From Deltaproteobacteria bacterium (lineage in GTDB: Bacteria > CG2-30-53-67): a stretch of 64,000 nucleotides of DNA. The number at the start of each line of letters is the position of its first letter. Within the stretch, counting starts at the first letter, position 1. The DNA is taken from positions 18,568 through 82,567 of the forward strand of contig JAADIO010000035.1 of NCBI GenBank assembly GCA_013151235.1, given 5' to 3'. The position numbers and the translations under genes were made by a program. The notes below the pieces were generated by a model. The model saw only the letters and a list, made by a program, of their open reading frames with translations. It did no database searches and was not told the origin of the DNA. Shown here piece after piece: positions 51,870-62,226 of this stretch.

Positions 51870-53159
51870 ATGAAAAACTTCCTATGCGTCCTGATCCTCG
51901 CAGCAGGATTTCTGTTCCTGCCTGTTTCTGCGTTTTCCGATGAGAGCGTCGCCTACCACATCGAAATCGACGGTGTCATCAATCCCGTCGCTATGGACTT
52001 CATCAAAAAGGCCATCCTGAAGACCGAGAAGGAGCAGGCCGAATGCCTGATTCTGGAACTCGACACACCGGGCGGGTTGGGAGAATCGATGCGGGAGATC
52101 GTCAAAGCCATGTTAAGCGCCACAATCCCCGTGATCGTCTACGTGGCCCCCAACGGAGCGAGGGCCGCATCGGCGGGGGTCTTTATTACCCTGGCCGCCC
52201 ATGTGGCCGCCATGGCGCCGGGAACTCATATCGGGGCCGCCCATCCCGTCAAGGCAGGCGGAGGATCGATGGGAAAAGAGATGGCACGGAAAGTGGAAAA
52301 CGATTTTGCCGCCTATATCCGATCCCTGGCAGGACAGCACGGACGGAATGCGGAGTGGGCGGAAAAGGCGGTCCGGGAGAGCGTTTCCATTACGGCATCG
52401 GCCGCCCTGAAACTGAACGTCATCGATCTCATCGCGAAAGACCTTCCCGATCTGCTGACCAAGATCGACGGCCGGAAGATCACGGTCAACGGAAAGCCAT
52501 ATACGCTGGACACAAGAGGGATCAAGGTCCGCGAGATCCACCGGGGCATGCGGTACCACATCCTGGATACCCTCTCCAATCCGAACGTCGCCTACATCCT
52601 GATGATCCTCGGTTTCTACGGTCTCTTTTTCGAGATCGCCAATCCCGGCGCCATCCTTCCCGGCGTGGTCGGGGGGATCAGCCTGATCCTTGCCTTCTAC
52701 GCATTCCAGTCCCTGCCGATCAACTACGCGGGACTTCTCCTGATTCTTCTTGCGCTCATCCTCTTCGTGGCGGAGGCACTGGTCATCAGTCACGGAGTTC
52801 TTGCAATCGGAGGGATTGTCGCCATGACCTTAGGTTCTTTCATGCTGATTGAATCGCCCCTTCCTTTCCTCCGGATCTCCCTTTCCGTCATTCTTCCGAC
52901 CGTGGCGCTCACCGCTCTCTTTTTCCTGATGATCGTCGGCTTGGCCGTCAAGGTCCACAGGAAGAAGCATGCCTCCGGACCGGAGGCCCTCATCGGCGAA
53001 ACAGGCAAGGCGGAGACCGATCTCGACCCGGAGGGAACGGTCTTCCTCCACAGCGAACTGTGGCAGGCCGTCGCCTTCGAACGGATCGAGAAGGGAACGA
53101 ATATAGAGGTGACCGGCCTTCAGGGACTGGTCCTCAAGGTACGGCGGAAAGAGCCATAG
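51870..53159 (+). CDS. nfeD: NfeD-type membrane-bound serine protease
   Basis: 429 residues from ATG 51870 (AGGAGGTTTC upstream). Signal peptide ([20 protein letters not shown]), ClpP/crotonase-like protease domain with [20 protein letters not shown] and [20 protein letters not shown] (catalytic Ser in SAG), a Lys partner in [15 protein letters not shown], then four membrane segments and a C-terminal OB-fold (NfeDC). NfeD proteases act with stomatin-like partners; the slipin is encoded 22 bases downstream. Confidence 0.92.
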   Translation: MKNFLCVLILAAGFLFLPVSAFSDESVAYHIEIDGVINPVAMDFIKKAILKTEKEQAECLILELDTPGGLGESMREIVKAMLSATIPVIVYVAPNGARAASAGVFITLAAHVAAMAPGTHIGAAHPVKAGGGSMGKEMARKVENDFAAYIRSLAGQHGRNAEWAEKAVRESVSITASAALKLNVIDLIAKDLPDLLTKIDGRKITVNGKPYTLDTRGIKVREIHRGMRYHILDTLSNPNVAYILMILGFYGLFFEIANPGAILPGVVGGISLILAFYAFQSLPINYAGLLLILLALILFVAEALVISHGVLAIGGIVAMTLGSFMLIESPLPFLRISLSVILPTVALTALFFLMIVGLAVKVHRKKHASGPEALIGETGKAETDLDPEGTVFLHSELWQAVAFERIEKGTNIEVTGLQGLVLKVRRKEP

Positions 53160-53181
53160 AAACCCGAAAAGGAGACCCATC

Positions 53182-53967
53182 ATGATCATGCAAATGCTCC
53201 CCTTGATTGTCATCATCGCCTTTGTCCTCTTTTCCATCATCAAGGTCGTCCGGGAATACGACCGGGCCGTGGTCTTTCGGCTGGGACGTTTCCACGCCGT
53301 CAAGGGACCGGGATTAATCGTCCTGATCCCTTTGATCGACCGGATGGTCCGCGTCTCCCTCCGGACCGTCACCATGGATGTTGATCCCCAGGATGTCATC
53401 ACCCGGGACAACGTTTCCATGAAGGTTAATGCCGTCCTTTACTTCCGGGTCCTCCAGGCGGACAAGGCAATCATCGAGGTAGAAGACTATCTCTACGCTA
53501 CCTCCCAGTTGGCCCAGACCACGCTCCGGAGCATCATGGGACAAGCGGAGCTCGACGAGATCCTCTCGGAACGGGACAAGATCAACCATGAACTTCAGCA
53601 TGTCCTCGACAAGCAAACCGACGCATGGGGAATCAAGGTCTCGCTCGTCGAGGTCAAGCATATAGATCTGCCCCAGGAGATGCAGCGGGCCATGGCCCGG
53701 CAGGCCGAAGCCGAGCGGGAACGGCGCTACAAGGTGATCCATGCCGAAGGGGAGTATCAGGCGGCCACAAAACTTTCCGACGCATCCATCATCATCGAAA
53801 AACACCCGATCGCCCTCCAACTCCGCTACCTCCAGACCCTAAGTGAGATCGGTACGGAAAACAACTCCACGATTCTCTTTCCAATCCCGATCGATCTTCT
53901 GACCCCCTTTCTCCGGCAGGGGAAGAAAAAAGGGGGGGAGAGCACGGATGAACTGCCGCAAACATAA
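53182..53967 (+). CDS. slipin / SPFH domain protein
   Basis: 261 residues. One N-terminal membrane segment ([17 protein letters not shown]), then the SPFH core: [60 protein letters not shown] and a helical coiled coil rich in [20 protein letters not shown]. Slipins form membrane rafts or rings and are often the substrate of the adjacent NfeD. Operon with nfeD. Confidence 0.93.
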   Translation: MIMQMLPLIVIIAFVLFSIIKVVREYDRAVVFRLGRFHAVKGPGLIVLIPLIDRMVRVSLRTVTMDVDPQDVITRDNVSMKVNAVLYFRVLQADKAIIEVEDYLYATSQLAQTTLRSIMGQAELDEILSERDKINHELQHVLDKQTDAWGIKVSLVEVKHIDLPQEMQRAMARQAEAERERRYKVIHAEGEYQAATKLSDASIIIEKHPIALQLRYLQTLSEIGTENNSTILFPIPIDLLTPFLRQGKKKGGESTDELPQT

Positions 53968-53997
53968 AGAGAAAACAAGAAGGAGTGATCCCGCACC

Positions 53998-56037
53998 ATG
54001 ACCGCAAACGTTCGACATCTCTCCGTCTGTCCCCTCGACTGTCCCGACACCTGCGGCCTGATCGTCAACATCGAGCAGGGACGGGTCGTCTCTCTCGCGG
54101 GGAACCCGGCCCACCCCTACACGCAGGGCTATATCTGCGGCAAGATGCGCCGTTACCCGGAAAAGATCTACTCCCCCGGGCGAATCATGACCCCGCTGCG
54201 GCGGACCGGTCCGAAGGGTTCAGGCACCTTCGAGCCGATCTCCTGGGACGACGCCCTCGACGAAATTCATGACCGCTTTCAGGCAATCATTGACCGATAC
54301 GGCGCCGAGGCGATCCTTCCCTACTCCTATTCGGGGACGATGGGACTGATCCAGCGAAACGCCGGGCATCCTTTCTTTTACAAACTGGGTGCGAGCCGCC
54401 TCGATCGGACGATCTGCTCCAGCACGGCCGAGGCTGGATGGGACTATGCCGCAGGACGCGGGATCAGCCACGATCCCGAAGGGATGGCGGATTCCGACCT
54501 GATCCTCCTTTGGGGAATTAATGCCGCCTCCACGAATTTGCATATCCTCCCCTTCGTAAAGGCGGCCCGGTCCAAAGGCGCCCCCCTCATCGTCATCGAT
54601 CCGTACCGGAACCGGACGGCGAAAATGGCCGACCGGCACCTCATGCTGAAACCGGGGACCGACACGGCCCTGGCCCTCGGGATCATGCATCTCCTGATCG
54701 CAGAGGGATGGATCGACCGGAATTATATTGACGGGATGACCCTCGGGTTCGATGCCCTCCGAGATCAAGTACGGGATTTTCCCCCGCGGCGAACGGCAAA
54801 AATCACCGGCCTGACGGAAACAGAAATCCGGGATCTGGCTCAATCCTACGGGGAGGCCGACGCCCCCTTCATACGCCTCGGCATGGGAATGTCCCGGCAA
54901 CGGGGAGGCGGAATGGCGATCCGGAGCGTGGCCTGTCTCCCGGCCCTGACGGGAGCCTTTGCAAAACGGGGCGGGGGGATCACCCTCATGACCGGATCCT
55001 ATTTTGAACTCGACATGGAGGCGGTACAGGGAGAAGCACTACTGGCCGGTCGAACCCCCAGGACCTTCAATATGATTCATCTTGGTCGAATCCTCACGGA
55101 GCCGCAGGGACCCCCGGTCAAGGGGCTCTTTATCTATCACTCCAACCCGGCGGCAACAGCACCGCGGCAGGGCAAGGTGATGGAAGGACTCCGCCGGGAG
55201 GACCTTTTCACCATCGTTCATGAACAGGTCCGGACGGATACCGTAGATTACGCAGACCTCGTGCTTCCGGCCACCACCTTTCTGGAACATACCGACCTCT
55301 ATAAGAGCTACGGCCACTGCTACCTGCAGTATGCCGCCTCGGCCCTGCCTCCCGTGGGAGAGTCAAAATCGAACCGGGAACTCTTTCGTCTTCTGGCCGA
55401 CCGATTCGGTTTTACGGACCCCTTCTTTTCACGCACCACCGACGAAATCATCGAAGAACTGATCGCTCCTCCATCGTCTTTTCGAAACGGTATTAACCTT
55501 GCTCTCCTGAAGGAGAAAGGGTTCGCCCGTCTGAACGTTGACCGCGGCGGCAATCCCTTCGAAAACGGGTTCTTTACCCCCTCGGGAAAATTCGAGTTCT
55601 ATTCGGAATCGATGAAAAAGTCCGGCCTTCCCCCCCTGCCGGACTACCGGCCGCCGGAGCCGGAGGAACGGACACGCTATCCCCTGATCCTCATAACCCC
55701 GCCGGCGCATCACTTTCTGAACAGCACCTTCAGCGGCATCGAATCGATCCGTATTCTGGAGAAGGAACCGTCCCTCTGGATCCATCCCGACGATGCGGAA
55801 GCACGCGGGATTCATAACGGAGATCCGATCCGTCTTTTCAACGATGAAGGAGAATGTTCCCTTCCCGCCCGGGTCACAGGAGAAACGGGGCGAGGGGTGG
55901 TTGTCGCCGAATCGGTCTGGTGGCCCAAGTCGATGCAAGACAACATCGGGATCAACGCCCTCGTCTCCGATGAAGAGGCCGATATGGGGGGCGGCCCGGC
56001 CTTTCACTACAGCCCGGTGGAGGTCATACGGCAATAG
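53998..56037 (+). CDS. molybdopterin oxidoreductase, DMSO reductase superfamily
   Basis: 679 residues. N-terminal [4Fe-4S] set CPLDCPDTC with a fourth Cys in GYICGK, the CX3CX3C form. Molybdopterin-binding regions follow (SYSGTMGLIQRN, LLWGINAASTNLHILPFV, IVIDPYRNRTAKMADRHLML, GMGMSRQRGGGMA), and the C-terminal dinucleotide-binding domain (LILITPPAHHFLNSTFSG, WIHPDDAEARGIHNGDPI). TICSSTAEAG is near the Mo-ligand region, but the ligand residue is not certain. No TAT signal or electron-transfer partner subunits are adjacent, so it is probably a cytoplasmic single-subunit enzyme. Substrate unknown. Confidence 0.85.
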   Translation: MTANVRHLSVCPLDCPDTCGLIVNIEQGRVVSLAGNPAHPYTQGYICGKMRRYPEKIYSPGRIMTPLRRTGPKGSGTFEPISWDDALDEIHDRFQAIIDRYGAEAILPYSYSGTMGLIQRNAGHPFFYKLGASRLDRTICSSTAEAGWDYAAGRGISHDPEGMADSDLILLWGINAASTNLHILPFVKAARSKGAPLIVIDPYRNRTAKMADRHLMLKPGTDTALALGIMHLLIAEGWIDRNYIDGMTLGFDALRDQVRDFPPRRTAKITGLTETEIRDLAQSYGEADAPFIRLGMGMSRQRGGGMAIRSVACLPALTGAFAKRGGGITLMTGSYFELDMEAVQGEALLAGRTPRTFNMIHLGRILTEPQGPPVKGLFIYHSNPAATAPRQGKVMEGLRREDLFTIVHEQVRTDTVDYADLVLPATTFLEHTDLYKSYGHCYLQYAASALPPVGESKSNRELFRLLADRFGFTDPFFSRTTDEIIEELIAPPSSFRNGINLALLKEKGFARLNVDRGGNPFENGFFTPSGKFEFYSESMKKSGLPPLPDYRPPEPEERTRYPLILITPPAHHFLNSTFSGIESIRILEKEPSLWIHPDDAEARGIHNGDPIRLFNDEGECSLPARVTGETGRGVVVAESVWWPKSMQDNIGINALVSDEEADMGGGPAFHYSPVEVIRQ

Positions 56038-56097
56038 ATCCTCTCCCCTGCCGGATTCTCTGTCCCCCGAAGATCACCCGGTGTGGTTTTCATGCAG

Positions 56098-56126
56098 TTG
56101 CAAAATTCACACATCTACTTTATAGT
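56098..56126 (+). promoter_or_regulatory. predicted promoter of the complex III operon
   Basis: TTGCAA (56098-56103), 17-base spacer, TATAGT (56121-56126), about 96 bases before the first gene. It lies in a 184-base gap, with nothing else noted. Confidence 0.6.
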
Positions 56127-56221
56127 ACTCCTCATAATCCTCACGGCTTTCGTTTGATCCCTGTATTTTCTTTAAACGGACGAAGACACATAAGGATCGC
56201 ACAATCGTTGAGAGATGGTTT

Positions 56222-57484
56222 ATGACGGAGCTTCTCGGGAAACTGATTCTTCACTCTTCTCCGGCCTTTTGGCAGATTATTCGTTATATCCTGTTCGGAG
56301 CAACACTCACCTTCTTCGCCACAGCCGGACTTGCTCTCGGAGGATCGATTCTTTCCGTCACCGCATTTCTGTCCGACCCGAAGGGAACGGCATCCTTTTC
56401 CCGCACTCTCTCACAGCATCTCATGGAAGCGTCCCTCTTCAATCCCTGTTCCCTGATGCTCCTGATCCTTCTTCCACTCTTGACGGCCGGACTGATTTCA
56501 ACTTCCCTTTTTCACCTGACTCTGAAATTGGGCTCAAACCTCTGGCCCGGGATCCTGCTCCTCGCCTTTTCCGCATCGATCCTTCTCCTCCTCTACGGGC
56601 TACAGACTTCTTCCGGACATTTCTCCACTGCCGGGCGTCTTTTAACCGGAGCAGGCGGGACGGCGCTGCTCCTTCTCTGCTACCTGATGGTCATTGTCCA
56701 GACGGGAAGTTACATGAACACGGAGCTGTGGCGGTACTCGGATCGGCCTCTGACCTTCTTTCCGACCTGGAACAACTGCGCCCGGATCACCCTCTATCTT
56801 CTTCTCGCACTGGCCATCACCGGGGCCCGGCTTCTTCAAAACGCAAGGGCAACAGAGGCGGACGGCCGCATCCGGAATACCGCACGGGGAATCACACTGG
56901 CTGCACTCCTTTTTCTGGCGCCCTTTGTCACCGCCGACCTGTATACCCTCCCGGTGGCGGCCCTGCGAAGAGCGGACTATCTCCTGGGAGGCACCGCCCT
57001 TCTCCTCTCCTGGGGAGCCGGGATGATCCTGATAGAATCTTTCCGCAGGGATCATCCGCGCACCGGCACGGTGGTCCTCGTCCTGGTCCTTCTCAGTTTA
57101 ACGGCAACGGTCACCCTCGACGATCTCGGCCGGGAGCAAGCCACGACAGAAAAGATGGCCCTGCTGCAGCAAGTAACGGCGGTAGAGAAACAAGTTGCGG
57201 TACCGGCGCCCGTTGAACAAAAGAACGCCCTCTATGCCGCCGGCGAGGCGATCTACAACAGGACCTGTTCCGCCTGTCACCGTTTCGACACCCGGCTGGT
57301 GGGGCCTCCTTACAACAACGTGATCCCGAAGTACCGGGGAAAGATTGAAGAACTGAAGTCCTTCATCCGTACCCCGGTCCAGCGCAACCCCGGCTACCCG
57401 GCCATGCCGAAACTCGGCCTCAAAGAGGAGGAGATCAACGCCGTGGCGTACTTCCTTCTTGAAAAAACAGGGGGCGGGCAATGA
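56222..57484 (+). CDS. multi-TM membrane protein fused to a C-terminal cytochrome c domain
   Basis: 420 residues. About eight membrane segments occupy residues 15-305 (IIRYILFGATLTFFATAGLA first; GTVVLVLVLLSLTATVTL last). A linker leads to a class I cytochrome c domain with CSACH (C349-H353) as the heme site and M395 (YPAMPKLG) as the likely distal ligand. I do not recognise the membrane part with confidence. It is first in the alternative complex III operon and overlaps actA by four bases, so it probably hands electrons to or from that complex; in standard operons the monoheme cytochrome (ActE) is a separate gene, missing here. Confidence 0.8.
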   Translation: MTELLGKLILHSSPAFWQIIRYILFGATLTFFATAGLALGGSILSVTAFLSDPKGTASFSRTLSQHLMEASLFNPCSLMLLILLPLLTAGLISTSLFHLTLKLGSNLWPGILLLAFSASILLLLYGLQTSSGHFSTAGRLLTGAGGTALLLLCYLMVIVQTGSYMNTELWRYSDRPLTFFPTWNNCARITLYLLLALAITGARLLQNARATEADGRIRNTARGITLAALLFLAPFVTADLYTLPVAALRRADYLLGGTALLLSWGAGMILIESFRRDHPRTGTVVLVLVLLSLTATVTLDDLGREQATTEKMALLQQVTAVEKQVAVPAPVEQKNALYAAGEAIYNRTCSACHRFDTRLVGPPYNNVIPKYRGKIEELKSFIRTPVQRNPGYPAMPKLGLKEEEINAVAYFLLEKTGGGQ

Positions 57485-57993
57485 TGATCCGGATCCTGCA
57501 GCTCCTGATCACAGGCTATTTCGGAATCTTTCTGCTCCTTGCGACCGGACTGGGTGTGGGATGGAGCCGGATGAATCTCTCGCCCGAACAGCCGATCGCC
57601 TTTCCCCATACCATCCACGCAGGCCGGCTGGGGCTTCCCTGCAACTTCTGCCATCTTTATGTGCGACGCGGGAAACAGGCGACCGTGCCGCCGATTTCGG
57701 TCTGCATGTCGTGCCACAAAAACATTGCGGTGGACCGGCCGGAGATCGTCAAACTGACCGGCTACTATGAGCGGGGAGAACCGATCGCCTGGAACCGGAT
57801 CTACAAGGTCCCCCCTTTTGTCTATTTCACCCACAAACGTCACATCAAGGCGGGGATCGACTGTTCCGCCTGTCACGGTGAGGTCCGGGCCATGAAGCGG
57901 GTCCGGCGGGTCCGCTCCCTGAAAATGGGGTTCTGTGTCACCTGCCACAAAAGCAAGGGGGCGCCGCGGGATTGCGCGACCTGTCATAAATAG
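57481..57993 (+). CDS. actA: pentaheme cytochrome c, ActA
   Basis: 170 residues. One N-terminal membrane anchor (LLITGYFGIFLLLATGLGVG) followed by five CxxCH heme sites: residues 54-58, 75-79, 128-132, 152-156 and 165-169. This is the number and spacing of the ActA subunit of alternative complex III, a quinol:cytochrome c (or oxidase) oxidoreductase. A 125-base gap holding a repeat separates it from actB. Confidence 0.9.
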   Translation: MMIRILQLLITGYFGIFLLLATGLGVGWSRMNLSPEQPIAFPHTIHAGRLGLPCNFCHLYVRRGKQATVPPISVCMSCHKNIAVDRPEIVKLTGYYERGEPIAWNRIYKVPPFVYFTHKRHIKAGIDCSACHGEVRAMKRVRRVRSLKMGFCVTCHKSKGAPRDCATCHK

Positions 57994-58024
57994 ATGAAAA
58001 ATAAAAAACACAAAAAGATGATCT

Positions 58025-58114
58025 CACCGCAGAGACTCAGAGAAAAGACAAAGAATTTTTCCTGTCTTCCTTTGCGTGCTCTGCGTCTTGAGTGAGCGCA
58101 ACGAACGGGCGGTG
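58025..58114. repeat. degenerate palindromic intergenic repeat
   Basis: CACCGCAGAGACTCAGAG (58025-58042) and, in inverse, CTCTGCGTCTTGAG (58079-58092) to CGGTG (near 58110) form a weak inverted repeat in the actA-actB gap. A related half-unit, TTCACCGCAGACGCCGAGG then GCGCAGAGG, starts at 63671. Such ACCGCAGAGACGCAGAG-type repeats occur between genes in many genomes. Confidence 0.55.
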
Positions 58115-58118
58115 ATTA

Positions 58119-60887
58119 ATGATGAAACGACGTGATTTTTTAAAGGCCGCAGGCGCCCTGTCGAGCGCCTCCATGCTTTCCGCCTGCGGGAAGAAGGGCG
58201 AGCCGGAAAAGCTGATCTCCTACCTCGTCCCGCCCGAAGAGGGGGTCATCCCCGGCGAGGCGGTCTTCACCCCTTCAACTTGTACGGAATGCCCGGCACA
58301 CTGCGGTCTCCGGGTAAAAACCATTGACGGTTTTCCCCGGAAGCTGGAAGGGAATCCCGGTCATCCCGTCAATCATGGAGCCCTCTGCATGCGGGGGCAG
58401 GCCGCCCTTTTCCGCCTCTACCATCCCGACCGGATCCGCACCCCACTGATCAGGGATGCGGGCGGCGATTTTCAACCGATCCCCTGGGAGAAGGCCCTGG
58501 AGCAAATCACTACCGCCCTGCGCGGACCTGGGAAAAAGAAACATCTCTATCTTTCCGGCAGAACCACGGGGACCCTCGTCACGATGATCGATAAATTCTG
58601 CAAAACCGCCGGCATCGAAAGAGCCCCCGAGTTCGAACCCTACTCCCACGGTGCCCTCCGCACGGCCTATGGAAGGCTCTTCGGTACCTCCGACCTTCCC
58701 GGGTACCGGATTAAAAAGGCTGATTTTCTTCTGACTCTGGGCGCCGATATCCTGGAGACCTTCATCACTCCCGTCTCCTTTGCCGGGCAGGTTGCCGACC
58801 GGAAGGAAGATGCATCCTTTACCTGGACACACATCGAACCCCATGTGTCCCTCACGGGGATGAACGCAACGAATCGCCTCACCCTGCATCCCGGAAGCGA
58901 GCCGGTCCTCCTCCGTTTTCTCCTCCGCTCCATTCTTGGAAAAAAGATAAACCCCTCACCGGATACTGAGCGGATCCTTTCCTTCCTTCCAGCCCTCACA
59001 CTCCGGGAAACCACCCGAAGAACCGGCCTTGCCCGGGAACAAATCCTCCGGATAGTCAACCACTTTGCGGAGGCGAAACAACCCCTCCTGATCACCGGCG
59101 GGGTTTCTACCGGGCACGGCGACGGATTGCAGACCGCCCTTTTGACCGTTCTGATCCAGTGGAGTTTGTCGATGAACGAAGAAGGGACTATCGATTTTTC
59201 CCGCACGGAAAACTACGGTTCGCTGGGAACCTTCTCGGACCTGATGGTTCTCATGGACGAGCTGGAGCAAAACAGAATCGGCGTCCTCTTCCTTTCCCGG
59301 GCAAATCCCATCCATGCCATGGCGCAGGAGTATCACTTCCCGGAGAAACTTGCAAAAGCCGACCTCGTCGTCGCGTTCACCGACCTGATGGACGAGACCG
59401 CAAAAGAGGCCGACCTGATCCTGCCATTGTCGCACCCCCTCGAGTCGTGGGGAGACGCCGAACCGCAGCGGGGAATCCATTCGCTGATCCGGCCCGCTTT
59501 GCGCAAGCAATACGACACTTTCCCGGAAGCGGAGATTCTTCTTCAACTTCAGGACAGAATCCTGGGGCGCCCGCTGAAAACAGATTACGCGGAGATCCTT
59601 CGGTCGGCATGGCACAGCCTTTTCGGTGCTGAAGGGACGGAGGCATTCATGCAGCAAGGATATCGAAAGATCCCCCTCCCGGAAAGAGAGACATTTCTCG
59701 ATCTCTCCACTCTCTCATCGTCTACGTTTCAGAAAAGCCCGCAATCTCTTGAAGGACAGGTATTGATCGTCACTCCGTCGATCCGGACCTTCGATGGACG
59801 GAGCCGGCCCCTCTCCCTTCTCTACGAGGTCCCCGACCCCCTGACGACAATCACCTACGGAAAATGGGCCTCCATCGGAGAGCGGACGGCCACTTCAGCC
59901 GGCCTTACTGATAAGGACAGGATTGTCCTTAAGACCCCCGGCGGAAAGATGACGCTTGCGGCAAAGGTTCAGCCGGGCCTGCCGGAGGGGGTACTCGTCG
60001 TCCAGCGGGATCTTTTCGAAAGCGCCCCCCTGCCGGGGAGTCCGGAGACAGGGGAAATCCTTCAAGTCTCTAAAAAAATGTTCCTTGAAAAAACCGGGGG
60101 TCCTGTGCGGATTCCGGTCCTCTCCGGGTCGACTTCACAACACGGACGGGGGCTGATCCCCATGAAGGAGATCCATCACCACGAACGGATCAGCCTCTAT
60201 CCTCCACAGGAATACGCCGGGTACCGCTGGGCCATGGCCGTCGATCTCGACCGCTGCACAGGCTGCGCCGCCTGCGTGGCTGCCTGCTACGTCGAAAACA
60301 ATGTCCCCATCGTCGGACGGGCGGAACATTTAAAGGGGCGGGAGATGTCCTGGCTCCGGATCGAGCCCTATTACAATGACGGCAGGGCCGAATTCCTTCC
60401 AATGATGTGCCAGCAGTGCGACGACGCCCCCTGCGAGACGGTTTGTCCGGTCTATGCGGCCTACCACAATCCCGAGGGACTGAACGTGCAGGTCTATAAC
60501 CGCTGCGTGGGAACCCGCTACTGTTCCAACAACTGCCCCTACAAGGTTCGCCGCTTCAACTGGTTCGAACACCGGTGGGAACCGCCTCTCGACCGGATGA
60601 TCAACCCGGAGATCTTCGTCCGGTGGAAGGGGGTCATGGAGAAGTGTTCCTTCTGCATCCAGCGGATCCGGAAGGGACACGACACCGCAAAGGACAGGAA
60701 GAGAAAAATCAGGGACGGGGAGGTAATCCCCGCCTGCGGAGAGAGCTGCCCCGCCGGGGCGATCACCTTCGGGAACCTCCTCGACCGGAAGAGCCGGGTC
60801 CACCGGCTGGCCCATTCCGGCCGGGCCTACCGGGTCTTTGATGAACTCGGCACGGAACCGGCGGTCTACTACCTGCGGAAGGTCTGA
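58119..60887 (+). CDS. actB: molybdopterin-like and ferredoxin fusion subunit, ActB
   Basis: 922 residues. TAT signal with RRDFLK (residues 4-9). The N-terminal 650 residues resemble molybdopterin oxidoreductases (CTECPAHCGLRVKTIDGFPR with a fourth Cys in ALCMRGQ) but in this family no Mo is bound. From about residue 713 a four-cluster ferredoxin part follows: CTGCAACVAACY, CQQCDDAPCETVCP, CVGTRYCSNNCPYKV, CSFCIQRI and CGESCPAGAI, for [4Fe-4S]/[3Fe-4S] centres. It would carry electrons on the periplasmic side of complex III. Confidence 0.92.
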   Translation: MMKRRDFLKAAGALSSASMLSACGKKGEPEKLISYLVPPEEGVIPGEAVFTPSTCTECPAHCGLRVKTIDGFPRKLEGNPGHPVNHGALCMRGQAALFRLYHPDRIRTPLIRDAGGDFQPIPWEKALEQITTALRGPGKKKHLYLSGRTTGTLVTMIDKFCKTAGIERAPEFEPYSHGALRTAYGRLFGTSDLPGYRIKKADFLLTLGADILETFITPVSFAGQVADRKEDASFTWTHIEPHVSLTGMNATNRLTLHPGSEPVLLRFLLRSILGKKINPSPDTERILSFLPALTLRETTRRTGLAREQILRIVNHFAEAKQPLLITGGVSTGHGDGLQTALLTVLIQWSLSMNEEGTIDFSRTENYGSLGTFSDLMVLMDELEQNRIGVLFLSRANPIHAMAQEYHFPEKLAKADLVVAFTDLMDETAKEADLILPLSHPLESWGDAEPQRGIHSLIRPALRKQYDTFPEAEILLQLQDRILGRPLKTDYAEILRSAWHSLFGAEGTEAFMQQGYRKIPLPERETFLDLSTLSSSTFQKSPQSLEGQVLIVTPSIRTFDGRSRPLSLLYEVPDPLTTITYGKWASIGERTATSAGLTDKDRIVLKTPGGKMTLAAKVQPGLPEGVLVVQRDLFESAPLPGSPETGEILQVSKKMFLEKTGGPVRIPVLSGSTSQHGRGLIPMKEIHHHERISLYPPQEYAGYRWAMAVDLDRCTGCAACVAACYVENNVPIVGRAEHLKGREMSWLRIEPYYNDGRAEFLPMMCQQCDDAPCETVCPVYAAYHNPEGLNVQVYNRCVGTRYCSNNCPYKVRRFNWFEHRWEPPLDRMINPEIFVRWKGVMEKCSFCIQRIRKGHDTAKDRKRKIRDGEVIPACGESCPAGAITFGNLLDRKSRVHRLAHSGRAYRVFDELGTEPAVYYLRKV

Positions 60888-60903
60888 CGACAGGAAGAGA
60901 GCC

Positions 60904-62226
60904 ATGGAAAAATCGATGCAGAGAAACGAACGGATCGAAAGGGAAATTCTCTCGGCCATGAAGAGACCGGGGGCACTCTACTGGATCGCCCTCTTCTTCT
61001 GCGGGTCGGTTTTTATCGTGGGGATGCTCTTCTGGGGACACCAGTTGAAGACCGGCCTCGGCGTGGCCGGGATCTCCCATCCCGTAGCGTGGGGAGTCTA
61101 TATCACCAATTTCGTTTTCTGGGTCGGGATTGCACACTCCGGGACACTGATTTCCGCCGTACTCTTTCTCTTCCGCGCAAAGTTCCGGACCAGCTTCAAC
61201 CGGGCGGCCGAGGCGATGACCGTCTTCGCCCTGATGGTGGCCGGCCTCTTCCCCCTGATCCATCTCGGGCGGACCTGGGTCTTCTACTACCTCCTTCCGT
61301 ATCCCAGCCAGCGGATGATCTGGCCCAACTTCCGGTCTCCCCTCGTATGGGACGTCTTCGCCATCAGCACCTACCTGACGGTGAGCCTGATCTTCTTCTA
61401 CGTCGGAATGATCCCCGATCTCGCCATCATGCGCCGCCGCTTTACCGGCATACGCAGCCGGATCTACCAGGTCCTCTCCCTCGGATGGGAAGGCAGACTC
61501 GGTGAATGGAGAAACTACGAGCAGCTCTACCTCTTTCTCGCCGCCTTCGCCACGCCACTGGTGGCCTCGGTCCACTCCATCGTATCGTGGGACTTCGCCA
61601 TGAGCATCCTCCCCGGATGGCACACCACGATCTTCGCCCCCTACTTCGTGGCCGGGGCGATCTTCTCGGGGACGGCCATGGTCATCACCCTCGTCGTCCC
61701 CATGCGGAAGGTCCTCTCCCTGGAGAAATACATCACCGTCGATCACATCGAATCGATCGCCAAGATCCTCCTCTTCACCTCGTTGATCGTTACCTATGCC
61801 TACATCGTGGAACCGGCCCTCGCGGTCTACGGGAAGAACCCCTTCGAGATCGAGGCATTCCGCTACCGGGCCTTCGGCGACTACAGCCCTCTCTTCTGGA
61901 CCATGATCCTCTGTAACTCGATCCTGCCGCTAACCCTCTTCATAAAACGACTGCGGCGAAACATCATCTTCCTGTTCATCCTCTCTCTCCTGGTCAATGT
62001 CGGGATGTGGCTGGAACGGTTCGTCATTATCGTCAGCAGCCTGGCGCGGGACTACACCCCCTACGCCTGGGGCACCTATCACCCCAGTCTCGTGGAAGTC
62101 GGAATCACCCTGGGCGGGTTCGGCCTCTTCTTCTCGGCCTACCTGATCTTTCTCAAGACCCTTCCCGTCCTCTCCATTACCGAGATCAAGGAGCGCAGTG
62201 ATGGCACAAAAAATCATTCTGAATAA
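60904..62226 (+). CDS. actC: NrfD-family quinol-binding membrane subunit, ActC
   Basis: 440 residues from ATG 60904 (AGGAAGAGAGCC upstream); the frame runs back to 60838 in the actB tail. Ten membrane segments, with GVYITNFVFWVGIAHSGTLI and WLERFVIIVSSLARDYTPYA typical of the NrfD/PsrC family. It binds menaquinol at the membrane and couples to ActB. Ends in the overlap with actD. Confidence 0.92.
   Translation: MEKSMQRNERIEREILSAMKRPGALYWIALFFCGSVFIVGMLFWGHQLKTGLGVAGISHPVAWGVYITNFVFWVGIAHSGTLISAVLFLFRAKFRTSFNRAAEAMTVFALMVAGLFPLIHLGRTWVFYYLLPYPSQRMIWPNFRSPLVWDVFAISTYLTVSLIFFYVGMIPDLAIMRRRFTGIRSRIYQVLSLGWEGRLGEWRNYEQLYLFLAAFATPLVASVHSIVSWDFAMSILPGWHTTIFAPYFVAGAIFSGTAMVITLVVPMRKVLSLEKYITVDHIESIAKILLFTSLIVTYAYIVEPALAVYGKNPFEIEAFRYRAFGDYSPLFWTMILCNSILPLTLFIKRLRRNIIFLFILSLLVNVGMWLERFVIIVSSLARDYTPYAWGTYHPSLVEVGITLGGFGLFFSAYLIFLKTLPVLSITEIKERSDGTKNHSE

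Noticed and set aside
54400-54460. Possible selenocysteine site in the molybdopterin oxidoreductase
   Set aside because: The frame is continuous through this region with ordinary Cys/Ser codons (TICSSTAEAG) and has no TGA.
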